NCBI RefSeq assembly: GCF_013342145.1
Contig: NZ_JABUQZ010000001.1
Coordinates: forward strand, 3,534,001 to 3,598,000
Direction: 5' to 3'
DNA from: Haloterrigena gelatinilytica
Lineage (GTDB): Archaea; Halobacteriota; Halobacteria; Halobacteriales; Natrialbaceae
Length of the DNA stretch: 64,000 nt
The position numbers and the translations under genes were made by a program. The notes beneath the pieces are model-generated. The model was not told where the DNA came from. It worked only from the letters and a program-made list of their open reading frames with translations, and made no database searches. Positions 25,788 through 33,617 of this stretch are shown here, piece after piece. Every line of letters begins with the position of its first letter. Position 1 is the stretch's first letter.

Positions 25788-26378
25788 TCAGTCGCTGTTC
25801 TCGATCGCCGTCTCGAAGCCGTCGTCGGTCCGGACGACGCCGGCCGCACAGACCGCGTGCTCGAACTCGAGGTCGTACGCTTCGCTTGCCGCCGCGTCGG
25901 CGCTCTCGGCCTCGAAGTCGATCGGCTCGGGGGCGTTCTTCTCGTAGGTCGCGACCAGCGTCGGCTCGTCGACGGTCTCGACGAGCAGGGCGTCCTTCCG
26001 AACCGTGCCGATCAGCGCCTCGCCGTCGGCGCCGATCGTCGCCGCGATGCGGGGCGTGTCGTAGTCGTCCTTCTCGTAGTCCAGCGCGAGCAGGCTCTCC
26101 GCGAGGGCGTCGCGGGCCGGGTAGCCCAACTCGAGTTTCTCCGCGATCGGATCGACGTGCGAGCCGTTGCCGAAGGCGGCCGTCTCGCCCGTCGGCGTCT
26201 CGACGACGCGCAGGCAGTTATAGGAGACGTAGGGGTTGTCCGTCTCCGGAGCGTCCTCGGTGGGACCCACGGTCAGGGCCTCGTCTCGCTCGGTGAGCTC
26301 GCGGTTCGGGAACGATCGCGAGGAGACGCGGTAGGCGCCTCCCTCCGGGCCGACGACGACGAATCGTCCGACGTACAT
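25788..26378 (-). CDS. purO: IMP cyclohydrolase, archaeal PurO type
   Basis: This 196-residue enzyme closes the ring of FAICAR to give IMP, the last step of purine synthesis. The archaeal PurO fold is shown by [56 protein letters not shown] and [13 protein letters not shown]. Length matches the family. It is an independent gene with its start close to an AT-poor intergenic region. It is unrelated in fold to bacterial PurH. Confidence 0.93.
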   Translation of the reverse strand: MYVGRFVVVGPEGGAYRVSSRSFPNRELTERDEALTVGPTEDAPETDNPYVSYNCLRVVETPTGETAAFGNGSHVDPIAEKLELGYPARDALAESLLALDYEKDDYDTPRIAATIGADGEALIGTVRKDALLVETVDEPTLVATYEKNAPEPIDFEAESADAAASEAYDLEFEHAVCAAGVVRTDDGFETAIENSD

Positions 26379-26485
26379 ACTCGAGCGTGCGCGCGACCGG
26401 GAAAAAGGGATGTCGGTTCGGGCTGAGGGCGGGGCGTGCCGGGCTCGTCCGGGGATTTATGTAGTATCGAGCGGCCAACCGGGGT

Positions 26486-27055
26486 GTGACTACGGAGGCG
26501 GAGTGCCTCGAGGCGCTACGCGAAGCCGCCCAGCGACTCCGGGAGTCGCCGACGAAGGCACAGTACGAGGAGCTGGAATTGACGCCGGCGTCCGCGACGA
26601 TTATTCGGACGTGTGGTGGTTGGAACGGTGCGAAGGAGAAGGCGGGGCTCGAAACATCGTACTCGAGGGGGTCTCGAGTCGGACCGAAACCTGACGATGT
26701 CGAACTCTCCGAGGAGACATCGTGGGCGGACCTCACGGTCGATCAGCGGTGGCATTATCGGAACGCCGACTGGAATACAGAACGGTCCCTTGATCGACGA
26801 GCGAGACATCGAGCATGGGTGTATGAATATAAGCACGATCAGGGTTGTAATCGATGTGACGAGGACGACCCACGGTGTTTAGACCTCCATCATATAGATG
26901 AAGATGAAAAGGTGATGGCTGTCGGAAAGATGGTCTCTTTCGGATATTCGAAGGATAGAATCGAGAGTGTGATCGAGAAGTGTATCGTTCTCTGTGCTAA
27001 TTGCCACCGAAAGGAACACTACGAGCCACGCTGTACCGACTATCTAAGTTCGTAA
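26486..27055 (+). CDS. HNH endonuclease with homing-endonuclease-associated repeat
   Basis: This 189-residue protein starts at GTG 26486. The N-terminal part (CLEALREAAQRLRESPTKAQ, then TCGGWNGAKEKAGL) resembles the DNA-binding repeat found with homing endonucleases. The C-terminal part is an HNH domain: GCNRCDEDDPRCLDLHHIDE with two cysteine pairs and the catalytic His, then CANCHRKEHY. The second half of the gene is much lower in GC than its neighbours, pointing to recent acquisition. It ends 67 bp before tRNA-Gln. It could be a free-standing homing-type nuclease or part of a defence system; no partner gene is visible. Confidence 0.8.
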   Translation: MTTEAECLEALREAAQRLRESPTKAQYEELELTPASATIIRTCGGWNGAKEKAGLETSYSRGSRVGPKPDDVELSEETSWADLTVDQRWHYRNADWNTERSLDRRARHRAWVYEYKHDQGCNRCDEDDPRCLDLHHIDEDEKVMAVGKMVSFGYSKDRIESVIEKCIVLCANCHRKEHYEPRCTDYLSS

Positions 27056-27122
27056 CACTCTAATACGGGTACCTACTATCTCGAGATACGCCGTTGGAAG
27101 CGGACACCAACGGAGACATGTC

Positions 27123-27195
27123 AGTCCATTGGGGTAGCGGCCAATCCTGAAGCCTTCTGGGGGCTTCGACCCTGGTTCGAATCCAGGATGGACTA
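27123..27195 (+). tRNA. tRNA-Gln, anticodon CTG
   Basis: The sequence folds into a full cloverleaf. The acceptor arms AGTCCAT and ATGGACT pair over 7 bp. A D-arm, the anticodon stem AAGCC/GGCTT with loop TTCTGGG (anticodon CTG), a 4-base variable loop, and the T-arm CCTGG/CCAGG with loop TTCGAAT complete it. The discriminator is A and the CCA end is not encoded. The anticodon reads CAG (glutamine). In archaea such tRNAs are usually charged with glutamate and then amidated. The HNH nuclease gene lies directly upstream. Confidence 0.95.
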
Positions 27196-27325
27196 CTCCT
27201 CCCGTTCTTTCGACTCGAGTACACTCCCCAGTCACTGCTGGCGATTTCCACCCGAAACGAGGGGGTCCGGCGAGCGCCTTCCGTCACCAGAAGCCCTATC
27301 TCGTCGTCGCCGCTAGTGGTCGAGT

Positions 27326-28036
27326 ATGAACCGACGGACGTTCCTCGCCGTCAGCGGGGCGACGACGGTGGGCGTAGTTGCGGGCTGTCTCGGTAACAAT
27401 AGCGATGCGACCGCGGCCAACGAATTCGACTACGAACTGTACTCGACGCCCAGCGGCGTCGACGTTCCGCTCGCCCCGGTCGACGACGTCTACGAGTGGT
27501 ACAAAAACGACGAGGCGCGATTCGCCGACGCGCGCGGTCGGACCCAGTACGACGAGGCGCGGATCAAAGGTGCCGTCTTCTCGCCAGCAGAGGACGCGGG
27601 CAGCGTCGACGATGATCCGGTCGAGGAGTGGTCGAAAGACACCCGGATCGTCACCTACTGCCAGTGTCCACACCACCTATCGTCTCAGCGGGCCGCGTCC
27701 CTGATCGACGCGGGGTACGAACACGCGTACGCGATCGACGAGGGGCTCCGCGGGTGGATCAACGGCGGCTATCCGCTCGAGGGGTCGGCCGTCGACGCCG
27801 AATGGCAAAAGTACGAAATCAACGGGACGACCGATTCCGAGTACGCCGGTGAGATGGTCACTCTCGAGCAACTCGAGGAAGATCGCAGCGAGATAGCACC
27901 GATCCAGGATGACGGTTCGTACACGCTCCAGCTCTACTTCGCGGGATCGACGGACTCGCAGTTCCGCGTGAAGGCCCCCGACTACACGGTCGAGGAAACC
28001 CTCGAGGAACTGACGAACGGCACCGTCTCCGGATAA
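27326..28036 (+). CDS. Rhodanese-domain lipoprotein
   Basis: This 236-residue protein has an N-terminal MNRRTFLAVSGATTVGVVAG, a Tat signal with the lipobox cysteine at residue 21, so it is exported folded and lipid-anchored. Residues of about 60-150 form a rhodanese domain (KGAVFSPAEDAGS; TRIVTYCQCPHHLSSQRAAS with the catalytic Cys; AIDEGLRGWINGGYPLEG). The remaining 80 residues form an unassigned domain. It may handle sulfur transfer or thiol chemistry outside the cell. Its stop is one base from the stop of the convergent reductase gene. Confidence 0.88.
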   Translation: MNRRTFLAVSGATTVGVVAGCLGNNSDATAANEFDYELYSTPSGVDVPLAPVDDVYEWYKNDEARFADARGRTQYDEARIKGAVFSPAEDAGSVDDDPVEEWSKDTRIVTYCQCPHHLSSQRAASLIDAGYEHAYAIDEGLRGWINGGYPLEGSAVDAEWQKYEINGTTDSEYAGEMVTLEQLEEDRSEIAPIQDDGSYTLQLYFAGSTDSQFRVKAPDYTVEETLEELTNGTVSG

Positions 28037-28037
28037 G

Positions 28038-29408
28038 CTACGATTCGGGCCGTTCGTACGCCCCCTCACGCTCGAGTTCGCCCCGCGCCCGAAGCACGTC
28101 CGGCGTCCGACAGATGCCGGGGGCGCCCGTGACCTGCGGAACGGTACAGTTGTTACAGCTCTCACAGAGGACGCGCGTGCGTTCGCTCGTCTCGCCGCCA
28201 GTCCCGCTCTCGAGGAGCCGCGCCCCGAGTTTCGGTTCGGCGTAGAAGGGACGGGCCATGCCGACCATGTCGCAGGCCGGCGTGCCTGAAGTGAAACTTT
28301 CGCCGTTCGCACCTCCCAGTAGCTGGTCCATCTCTTCGCGCTCGCGAATGCCCCCCTCCGCCAGCACGGGGATCGACACCCGCTCGCGAACGCGCCGACA
28401 GAAGTCGGCGTTCCACGCGGGTTCGAAATCGTACCGTAGCGACTGAATTCGGTTGGCCAGCGAGACGAGTCGCTTGCGCGCCGCGCCGCCGAACGCCGCG
28501 TCGTACTCCGCTTGTAATCCCTCGTTGTTCCACGCCCGCTCCGGATACTCCCCGCGGACGATGCTCATGTCCCAGACGACCGACGTCTGAACCGGCACGA
28601 CCGCGTCGTAGCCGATTTTCTCGAGTCGACGGGCGATCTCGACGCCGTCCTCGAGCGACAGCTTTCGGCGAACGACGGGTGCGGGCGGCGCGGGCGTCTC
28701 CGCGGGCACCTTCGTCATCAGCGGGACGTCGCCGGCCCGCTCGCGGATCTCGTCGCGGACGACGGCGAGGAACTCGAGTCTGGCTTCCGGACTCCCGCCG
28801 AACTCGTCGTCCCGTCGGTTGTAAAAGGGCGAGAGGAACTGCTGGACGATACCCATGTTGGCCCCCGCGAGGTGAATGCCGTCGTAGCCGGCGTCGACCG
28901 CGGACGCCGCCGCCCGCCCGAAATCGGCCGCGAGCTCGTACACCTCGTCGGTCGAGAGGACGTGCGGGTCGTAGGAGAGAAACCCGAGCCGGTCGAGCAG
29001 TCGCAGCTGCCACGGCGGCCGCGAGACCGCGAGCTGCTCGAGGTCGGGATGCTCCCGGCGGTACTCGGCGTGCCAGGTCTCCATGCTCCGGAGGCCGCCG
29101 TGCTCGAGTTGGACGAAGATCCGGCTCCCGTGGTCGTGAATGCGGTCGGTCAGCCGAGACAGTCGCGAGACGAAGTCGGGATCGTGGACGCGAGTCATCC
29201 CCGGCGCGGCGCAGCCGCCGTCGCCGCGGACGATCGTCGCCCCCTGACAGACGAGGCCGACGCCCGACTCGGCGGCCGGATCGAGGTCGTCGATCAGCGC
29301 GTCGACGGCGTCCGGACCGTTGCCGGCACACTCGAGCAGCGGCGCACGGTAGAGCCGGTTGGGGATCGTGACGCCGCCGATCTCGATGGGGTCCTCGAGG
29401 GTGGCCAT
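28038..29408 (-). CDS. Old yellow enzyme-like NADH:flavin oxidoreductase
   Basis: This 456-residue TIM-barrel flavoenzyme starts MATLEDPIEIGGVTIPNRLY. It has the FMN-site and active-site segments IFVQLEHGG, GYDGIHLAGANMGIVQQFLSP, YNRRDDEFGGSPEARLEFL and IPVLAEGGI. Near the C-terminus it carries CESCNNC followed 11 residues later by another Cys (APGICRTP). This pattern resembles the 4Fe-4S site of 2,4-dienoyl-CoA reductases, but the C-terminal FAD/NADPH half of those enzymes is missing. It probably reduces activated double bonds; its electron donor is unknown. The ATG at 29408 is the family start. Confidence 0.85.
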   Translation of the reverse strand: MATLEDPIEIGGVTIPNRLYRAPLLECAGNGPDAVDALIDDLDPAAESGVGLVCQGATIVRGDGGCAAPGMTRVHDPDFVSRLSRLTDRIHDHGSRIFVQLEHGGLRSMETWHAEYRREHPDLEQLAVSRPPWQLRLLDRLGFLSYDPHVLSTDEVYELAADFGRAAASAVDAGYDGIHLAGANMGIVQQFLSPFYNRRDDEFGGSPEARLEFLAVVRDEIRERAGDVPLMTKVPAETPAPPAPVVRRKLSLEDGVEIARRLEKIGYDAVVPVQTSVVWDMSIVRGEYPERAWNNEGLQAEYDAAFGGAARKRLVSLANRIQSLRYDFEPAWNADFCRRVRERVSIPVLAEGGIREREEMDQLLGGANGESFTSGTPACDMVGMARPFYAEPKLGARLLESGTGGETSERTRVLCESCNNCTVPQVTGAPGICRTPDVLRARGELEREGAYERPES

Positions 29409-29555
29409 GCAGGGCGTATCACGAGGCCACACAAGAGGATAGCGGCGGCGAGGTCGCGTATCGATCGACGACGCCAGTAGCTCAGTTCGGCTCCGTCGAA
29501 CGGCGTCGGCGAATGGCTGAAGTGGGATGAATGCTAACGTACAACACGTATAGCG

Positions 29556-29765
29556 ATGGCCGTAGAGACCGATCCGATCACGGACCCGCCGACGTGCTCG
29601 GTCTGTGACGTCGAGATGCGGCTCAGCGGCGAGGGAACCTCGAAGACCGTGCCGCTCATCGGGAGCGAGGTCGAGTTCCGGCAGTTCAACTGCCCGGAGT
29701 GCGGGCGGGGCGTTCGATACGAACGCTCCGATTCGGACGAGCCGTGGTCCCGTCCCACCCGCTGA
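29556..29765 (+). CDS. Small zinc-ribbon protein
   Basis: This 69-residue protein starts MAVETDPITDPPTCSVCDVE. It has CSVC and, 28 residues later, CPEC, forming one predicted zinc ribbon (FRQFNCPECGRGVRYERSDS). The family is haloarchaeal and of unknown function. It stands alone between two oppositely oriented dehydrogenase genes. A low-GC stretch just upstream (near 29530-29550) probably holds its promoter. Confidence 0.75.
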   Translation: MAVETDPITDPPTCSVCDVEMRLSGEGTSKTVPLIGSEVEFRQFNCPECGRGVRYERSDSDEPWSRPTR

Positions 29766-29942
29766 GCGCCGCGCCGAGCGAGGGCCGTCCGGGGACGCTC
29801 GGCCGAGGTACCGCCCGAAAACCGTCCGTCCGAATTTTTGCCGTTAGAACGGGATCGCCGCCGGTCGCGAGCTCCCGGCTGTTGACCGGCGACGACCGCA
29901 ACGGTTGCCGTCGGCGGCCCACCTCGGGCCGCTTCGGTCGCA

Positions 29943-30986
29943 TCACGGCGGCTGGATCACCGCTCGGCCCTCGATCTCGTTGTGCTCGAGTCGTTCCGCG
30001 ACCGTGTTGATCTCGTCTAAGTCGTGGCGCTCGGTGCGCAACTCGACGTCGCCGCGGTCGACGAGCGCGACGAGTTCCTGGAGTTCGGCGTACTTGCCGA
30101 CCAGCGTGCCCCGGAACGAGAACTCGCCGTCGACGAGCGCCTGGCTGGGTTCGTGGATGTGGCCGCCGTAGCCGACGATGTGGTGGTCGCCGCCCGCGGC
30201 GACGACGTCGGCCGCGAGCCCGGTCGTCTCGTCGCTCCCGACGAAGTCGATCACCTGCTGGGCCCCCTCGTCGTCGGTCACGTCCGAAATCACGTCCGCG
30301 AGGTCTTCCTCGGCGGAGTTGACGGTGTGGCGAGCGCCCAGGTCCTCGGCCAGCTCGAGGGCCTCGTCTTTGATGTCGGCGGCGACGATGTCGGCGGCGC
30401 TCATCGCCTCGAGACACTGGAGGCCGATGTGGCCGAGGCCGCCGACGCCGACGACGACGCAGGTGTCGCCGGGGTTCAGTTCGTCGACCGCCTTCTTGAC
30501 GGCGTGGTAGGCCGTGATCCCCGCGTCGGCGTGGGGCGCGATCTCGGCCGGATCGACGCCGTCGGGCAGCGGAATCACCGCGCGCTCGTTGGTCTGGAGG
30601 TACTCCGCGAAGCCGCCGTCGGTCGTGAGTCCGTTGAACGCGCTGTTCTCGCAGTACATGTCCTCGCCGAGGCGGCAGGGCCGGCAGATGCCGCAGGTCT
30701 GGACGGGGTGACAGATCACCGGGTCGCCCTCCTCGACCAGCGTCACCTCGTCGCCCGTCTCGGCGACGACGCCGGCGTTCTCGTGGCCCAGCGTCATCGG
30801 CAGGTCCTGGGGCGCGTAGTCGGTCCACATGCCCTCAATGATGTGGTTGTCCGTCTGGCACCACCCTGCCCCCTCGACTTCGACCAGTACCTGATCCGAT
30901 CGCTCGAGGTCGGGGCGGTCGATATCCTCGATCCGCAGCGCCTCGCTCATCTCGTCGGTGTACTCGTGGAGTCTGGCTGCCTGCAT
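29943..30986 (-). CDS. Zinc-dependent alcohol dehydrogenase
   Basis: This 347-residue medium-chain dehydrogenase starts MQAARLHEYTDEMSEALRIE. The catalytic zinc site includes Cys in GAGWCQTDNH and the LGHENAGVV motif. The structural zinc loop is CGICRPCRLGEDMYC. The cofactor site is VVGVGGLGHIGLQ followed by AADIK, whose Asp favours NAD. It is divergent from the amidohydrolase/DUF59 gene pair across a 156-bp promoter region. This grouping is reminiscent of accessory genes in bacterial propane/acetone monooxygenase clusters. The in vivo substrate may be a short-chain alcohol, which is an inference. Confidence 0.92.
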   Translation of the reverse strand: MQAARLHEYTDEMSEALRIEDIDRPDLERSDQVLVEVEGAGWCQTDNHIIEGMWTDYAPQDLPMTLGHENAGVVAETGDEVTLVEEGDPVICHPVQTCGICRPCRLGEDMYCENSAFNGLTTDGGFAEYLQTNERAVIPLPDGVDPAEIAPHADAGITAYHAVKKAVDELNPGDTCVVVGVGGLGHIGLQCLEAMSAADIVAADIKDEALELAEDLGARHTVNSAEEDLADVISDVTDDEGAQQVIDFVGSDETTGLAADVVAAGGDHHIVGYGGHIHEPSQALVDGEFSFRGTLVGKYAELQELVALVDRGDVELRTERHDLDEINTVAERLEHNEIEGRAVIQPP

Positions 30987-31142
30987 GGAATCGCGTCACA
31001 GTTCACCGTCATTCGTGATAACATTCCCCACCGATATCGGCCCGTGTGAATATTCAGATATTGATATCAGTTGCAGAGTACGCTCATTTAAACCGAGAAA
31101 ACTGGTGTGAATGCGTAACTCAGTCGTGTCTGAAAAAGAGTA

Positions 31143-32237
31143 ATGTGGAATGGTAACAACGTTCAGTGTGGCATGTATCAGCACGACGGGGAGGAGATCT
31201 TCGTCATCGACGCGCACGTCCATCTGTGGGACGCCACGACGGAGAACATCGATCACGACGGCGGGGAAGAGTTCATCCAGTGCTTCTACGACTACCACAC
31301 GACGTTCACACCGGAGGAGCGGGAGTGGAGCATCGAGGAGTACCGAAAGTACGGTCCCGACCGGATGGTCGAGGACCTGTTCGGCAACGCGGCCGCGGAC
31401 ATGGCGATCTTCCAGCCGACGTACCTCTCGGACTTCTACGTCGAGGGGTTCAACACCACCGAACAGAACGCCGAGCTCGCGACCGAGTATCCCGAACGAT
31501 TCGTGCTCAACGGCTCCTTCGATCCGCGTGACGGCGACGAGGGACTCGAGTACCTCGAGGACCTCCACGAGACGTACGACATTCCGGGTGTCAAGCTCTA
31601 CACCGCCGAGTGGCGCGGCGAGTCGAAGGGGTGGCGCCTCGACGACGAGGAGGCGTTCCGCTACCTCGAGAAGTGCGCCGAACTCGGCATCGAGAACATC
31701 CACGCCCACAAGGGGCCGACCATCCGGCCGCTGAACCGCGACGCCTTCGACGTGGCGGACGTCGACGACGCGGCCTCGTCGTTCCCCGAACTCAACTTCG
31801 TCGTCGAGCACGTCGGACTCCCCCGCCTCGACGACTTCTGCTGGATCGCCGCTCAGGAGAACAACGTCTACGGCGGGCTGGCGGTCGCCGCGCCGTTCGC
31901 CCAGAACCGGCCGGGCAAGTTCTCCGAGATCATGTCCGAACTCCTCTGGTGGCTCGGTGAGGATCGCATCCTGTTCGGTTCGGACTACGCGCTGTGGAAT
32001 CCCGACTGGCTCGTCGAGGAAGTCCTCGAGGCCGAACTCACGCAGGAACACCGCATGGAGTACGGCGTCGAGTGGGACATAGAGACGAAGCAGAAGGTCA
32101 TGGGCGAGAACGCGGCCGAACTCTACGATATCGACATCGAGGAGAAGCGCCGCCAGTTCCGGGACGACGAGATCAGTCGGGAGTTCGATCTCGGGGACCA
32201 CTACGCCAGCGAGGAACCCGCGGCGGCCGACGACTGA
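31143..32237 (+). CDS. Amidohydrolase family protein (amidohydrolase 2 type)
   Basis: This 364-residue TIM-barrel metal-dependent hydrolase has the N-terminal metal motif IDAHVHLWDAT, then NGSFDPRDG, PGVKLYTAEW, NIHAHKGPTI, VVEHVGLPRLDDFCW and the C-terminal ILFGSDYALWNPDW. ATG 31143 is used; ATG 31173 (MYQHDGEEIFVIDAH) is equally possible. The stop overlaps the start of the DUF59 gene by one base (TGATG), so the two products are coupled. The ACMSD-like family usually hydrolyses or decarboxylates small acids, but relatives next to DUF59 genes in monooxygenase clusters have no proven reaction. Confidence 0.88.
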   Translation: MWNGNNVQCGMYQHDGEEIFVIDAHVHLWDATTENIDHDGGEEFIQCFYDYHTTFTPEEREWSIEEYRKYGPDRMVEDLFGNAAADMAIFQPTYLSDFYVEGFNTTEQNAELATEYPERFVLNGSFDPRDGDEGLEYLEDLHETYDIPGVKLYTAEWRGESKGWRLDDEEAFRYLEKCAELGIENIHAHKGPTIRPLNRDAFDVADVDDAASSFPELNFVVEHVGLPRLDDFCWIAAQENNVYGGLAVAAPFAQNRPGKFSEIMSELLWWLGEDRILFGSDYALWNPDWLVEEVLEAELTQEHRMEYGVEWDIETKQKVMGENAAELYDIDIEEKRRQFRDDEISREFDLGDHYASEEPAAADD

Positions 32238-33028
32238 TGACCGGGACCGAATCCGACGGTTCGACGTCCGAGCCCTCGCGGACGGCCGTCCGCGACCGAC
32301 TGGACCGCGTCACCGATCCGGAACTCGACCGCTCGATCGTCGAACTCGAGTACGTCGATCGGATCGAGATCGACGGCGACCGCGTCGCGGTCGAATTCAC
32401 GCTCCCGACGGCGTGGTGTTCGCCCGCCTTCGCCTGGATGATGGCCGTCGACGCCCGCGACGAAATCGAGTCGCTCTCGGCGGTCGAGGCGGCCCGGATC
32501 ACGCTCAGCGAACACATGCACGAGGCGGAGATCAACCGCGGCGTCAACGAGGACCTCTCGTTCGCCGAGGCGTTTCCGGACGCCGACGGCGACGTCGCGG
32601 CGGTCCGCGCGGAACTCGACGAGAAGGCTCGGGTGGCCCGCCAGTACGACGCGGTCGAGACGCTGCTCGAGGCCGGGCTCGACGCCGAGGCGATCGTCGC
32701 CCTCCGTCCCCGCGACCTCGAGCGGCCCGAAGCGGACGGGGACGACGCCGCGGTCGCCGTCTACGTCCGCGACCGCTCGTTCGCGGTCAGCGTCCCCGCG
32801 GAACCGATCGAACGCTACCTCGAGAAAGCCCGCGAGACCGACCTCGTCTCGGGGCCGGACGACGTGCTGTTCCGGACGCCCGAGGGCGAGCCGATCGACG
32901 CCGACTCGTTCGACCTCGTCCACCAGCGGGGCCGGCTCGCTCAGGTCAACATGTCGAGTCAGGGCGGTATCTGCGACGGCCTCCGGGAGGCGAGAGAGGG
33001 ACGGCTCGAGGAACCCGCGGACGACTGA
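32237..33028 (+). CDS. DUF59/MIP18-domain iron-sulfur assembly-type protein
   Basis: This 263-residue protein has an N-terminal DUF59 domain of about 100 residues: RLDRVTDPELDRSIVELEYV and FTLPTAWCSPAFAWMMAVDA, with a conserved cysteine at about residue 59. DUF59 proteins (SufT, PaaD) help mature metal centres of specific enzymes. The C-terminal 150 residues are helical and unassigned, ending near MSSQGGICDGLREA. Translational coupling to the amidohydrolase suggests it serves that enzyme or a partner oxygenase encoded elsewhere. Confidence 0.82.
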   Translation: MTGTESDGSTSEPSRTAVRDRLDRVTDPELDRSIVELEYVDRIEIDGDRVAVEFTLPTAWCSPAFAWMMAVDARDEIESLSAVEAARITLSEHMHEAEINRGVNEDLSFAEAFPDADGDVAAVRAELDEKARVARQYDAVETLLEAGLDAEAIVALRPRDLERPEADGDDAAVAVYVRDRSFAVSVPAEPIERYLEKARETDLVSGPDDVLFRTPEGEPIDADSFDLVHQRGRLAQVNMSSQGGICDGLREAREGRLEEPADD

Positions 33029-33068
33029 AGTATCGCCGATCGCGATTTCCGCTCTCGCCCGATACCGA

Positions 33069-33617
33069 CTATTTCTCGACCTCGAGCAAGGCCACTCGCT
33101 CCCGAACCAGCGCCGACAGCGAGGCGTCGGTCGCCCCGCGCTCGGCGTCGGTGATCTCGAAGAACGAACACAGCGTCTCTTCGTCGGGCTCCTCGAGCGT
33201 CGGTTCGGTCGCGACGACGGCTGCGAGGTCTGCGACGGCCTCGAGGGAAGCCGTTTCGTCGGCGTCGGCGTTCCCGTCCCCGTCGCTGCGAACCCCTTCG
33301 TTTCCGGTGGAATCCTCGTCAACGAGGACCACGGCCCTGGTCTCGCCCTCGTCGACGCCCATCTCGAGGGCGCGGTCGATCTGGCGGCGGCCGGCGGCGT
33401 ACAGCAGGATCTCGACGGCCCGATCGCGAGCGACGTTCTCGCCGCGGGCGATGGCCCGATCGGCCAGATCGACGGCCCGCTCGAGGTGGGCCCGGCCGGC
33501 GACGTAGCGGGCGTCGAAGGCCTGAATCGTTACGTCGTGGCGGTCGCCGATCGCACCGAGGTCGGCGACGAACGCGTCGAGGTCGTCGATCGAGAGGGTA
33601 CACTCCAGGAGCTCCAT
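33069..33617 (-). CDS. cgi121: KEOPS complex subunit Cgi121
   Basis: This 182-residue protein starts MELLECTLSIDDLDAFVADL. The family hallmarks are FDARYVAGRAHLERAVDLA, RAVEILLYAAGRRQIDRALEMG and the C-terminal FFEITDAERGATDAS. Cgi121 is a regulatory, tRNA-binding subunit of the KEOPS complex, which makes the t6A modification of tRNA position 37. An acidic insert of about 35 residues (GNEGVRSDGDGNADADE) is a halophile-specific linker. Its start codon overlaps the stop of hel308 by one base, an order I know from other haloarchaea. Confidence 0.9.
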   Translation of the reverse strand: MELLECTLSIDDLDAFVADLGAIGDRHDVTIQAFDARYVAGRAHLERAVDLADRAIARGENVARDRAVEILLYAAGRRQIDRALEMGVDEGETRAVVLVDEDSTGNEGVRSDGDGNADADETASLEAVADLAAVVATEPTLEEPDEETLCSFFEITDAERGATDASLSALVRERVALLEVEK

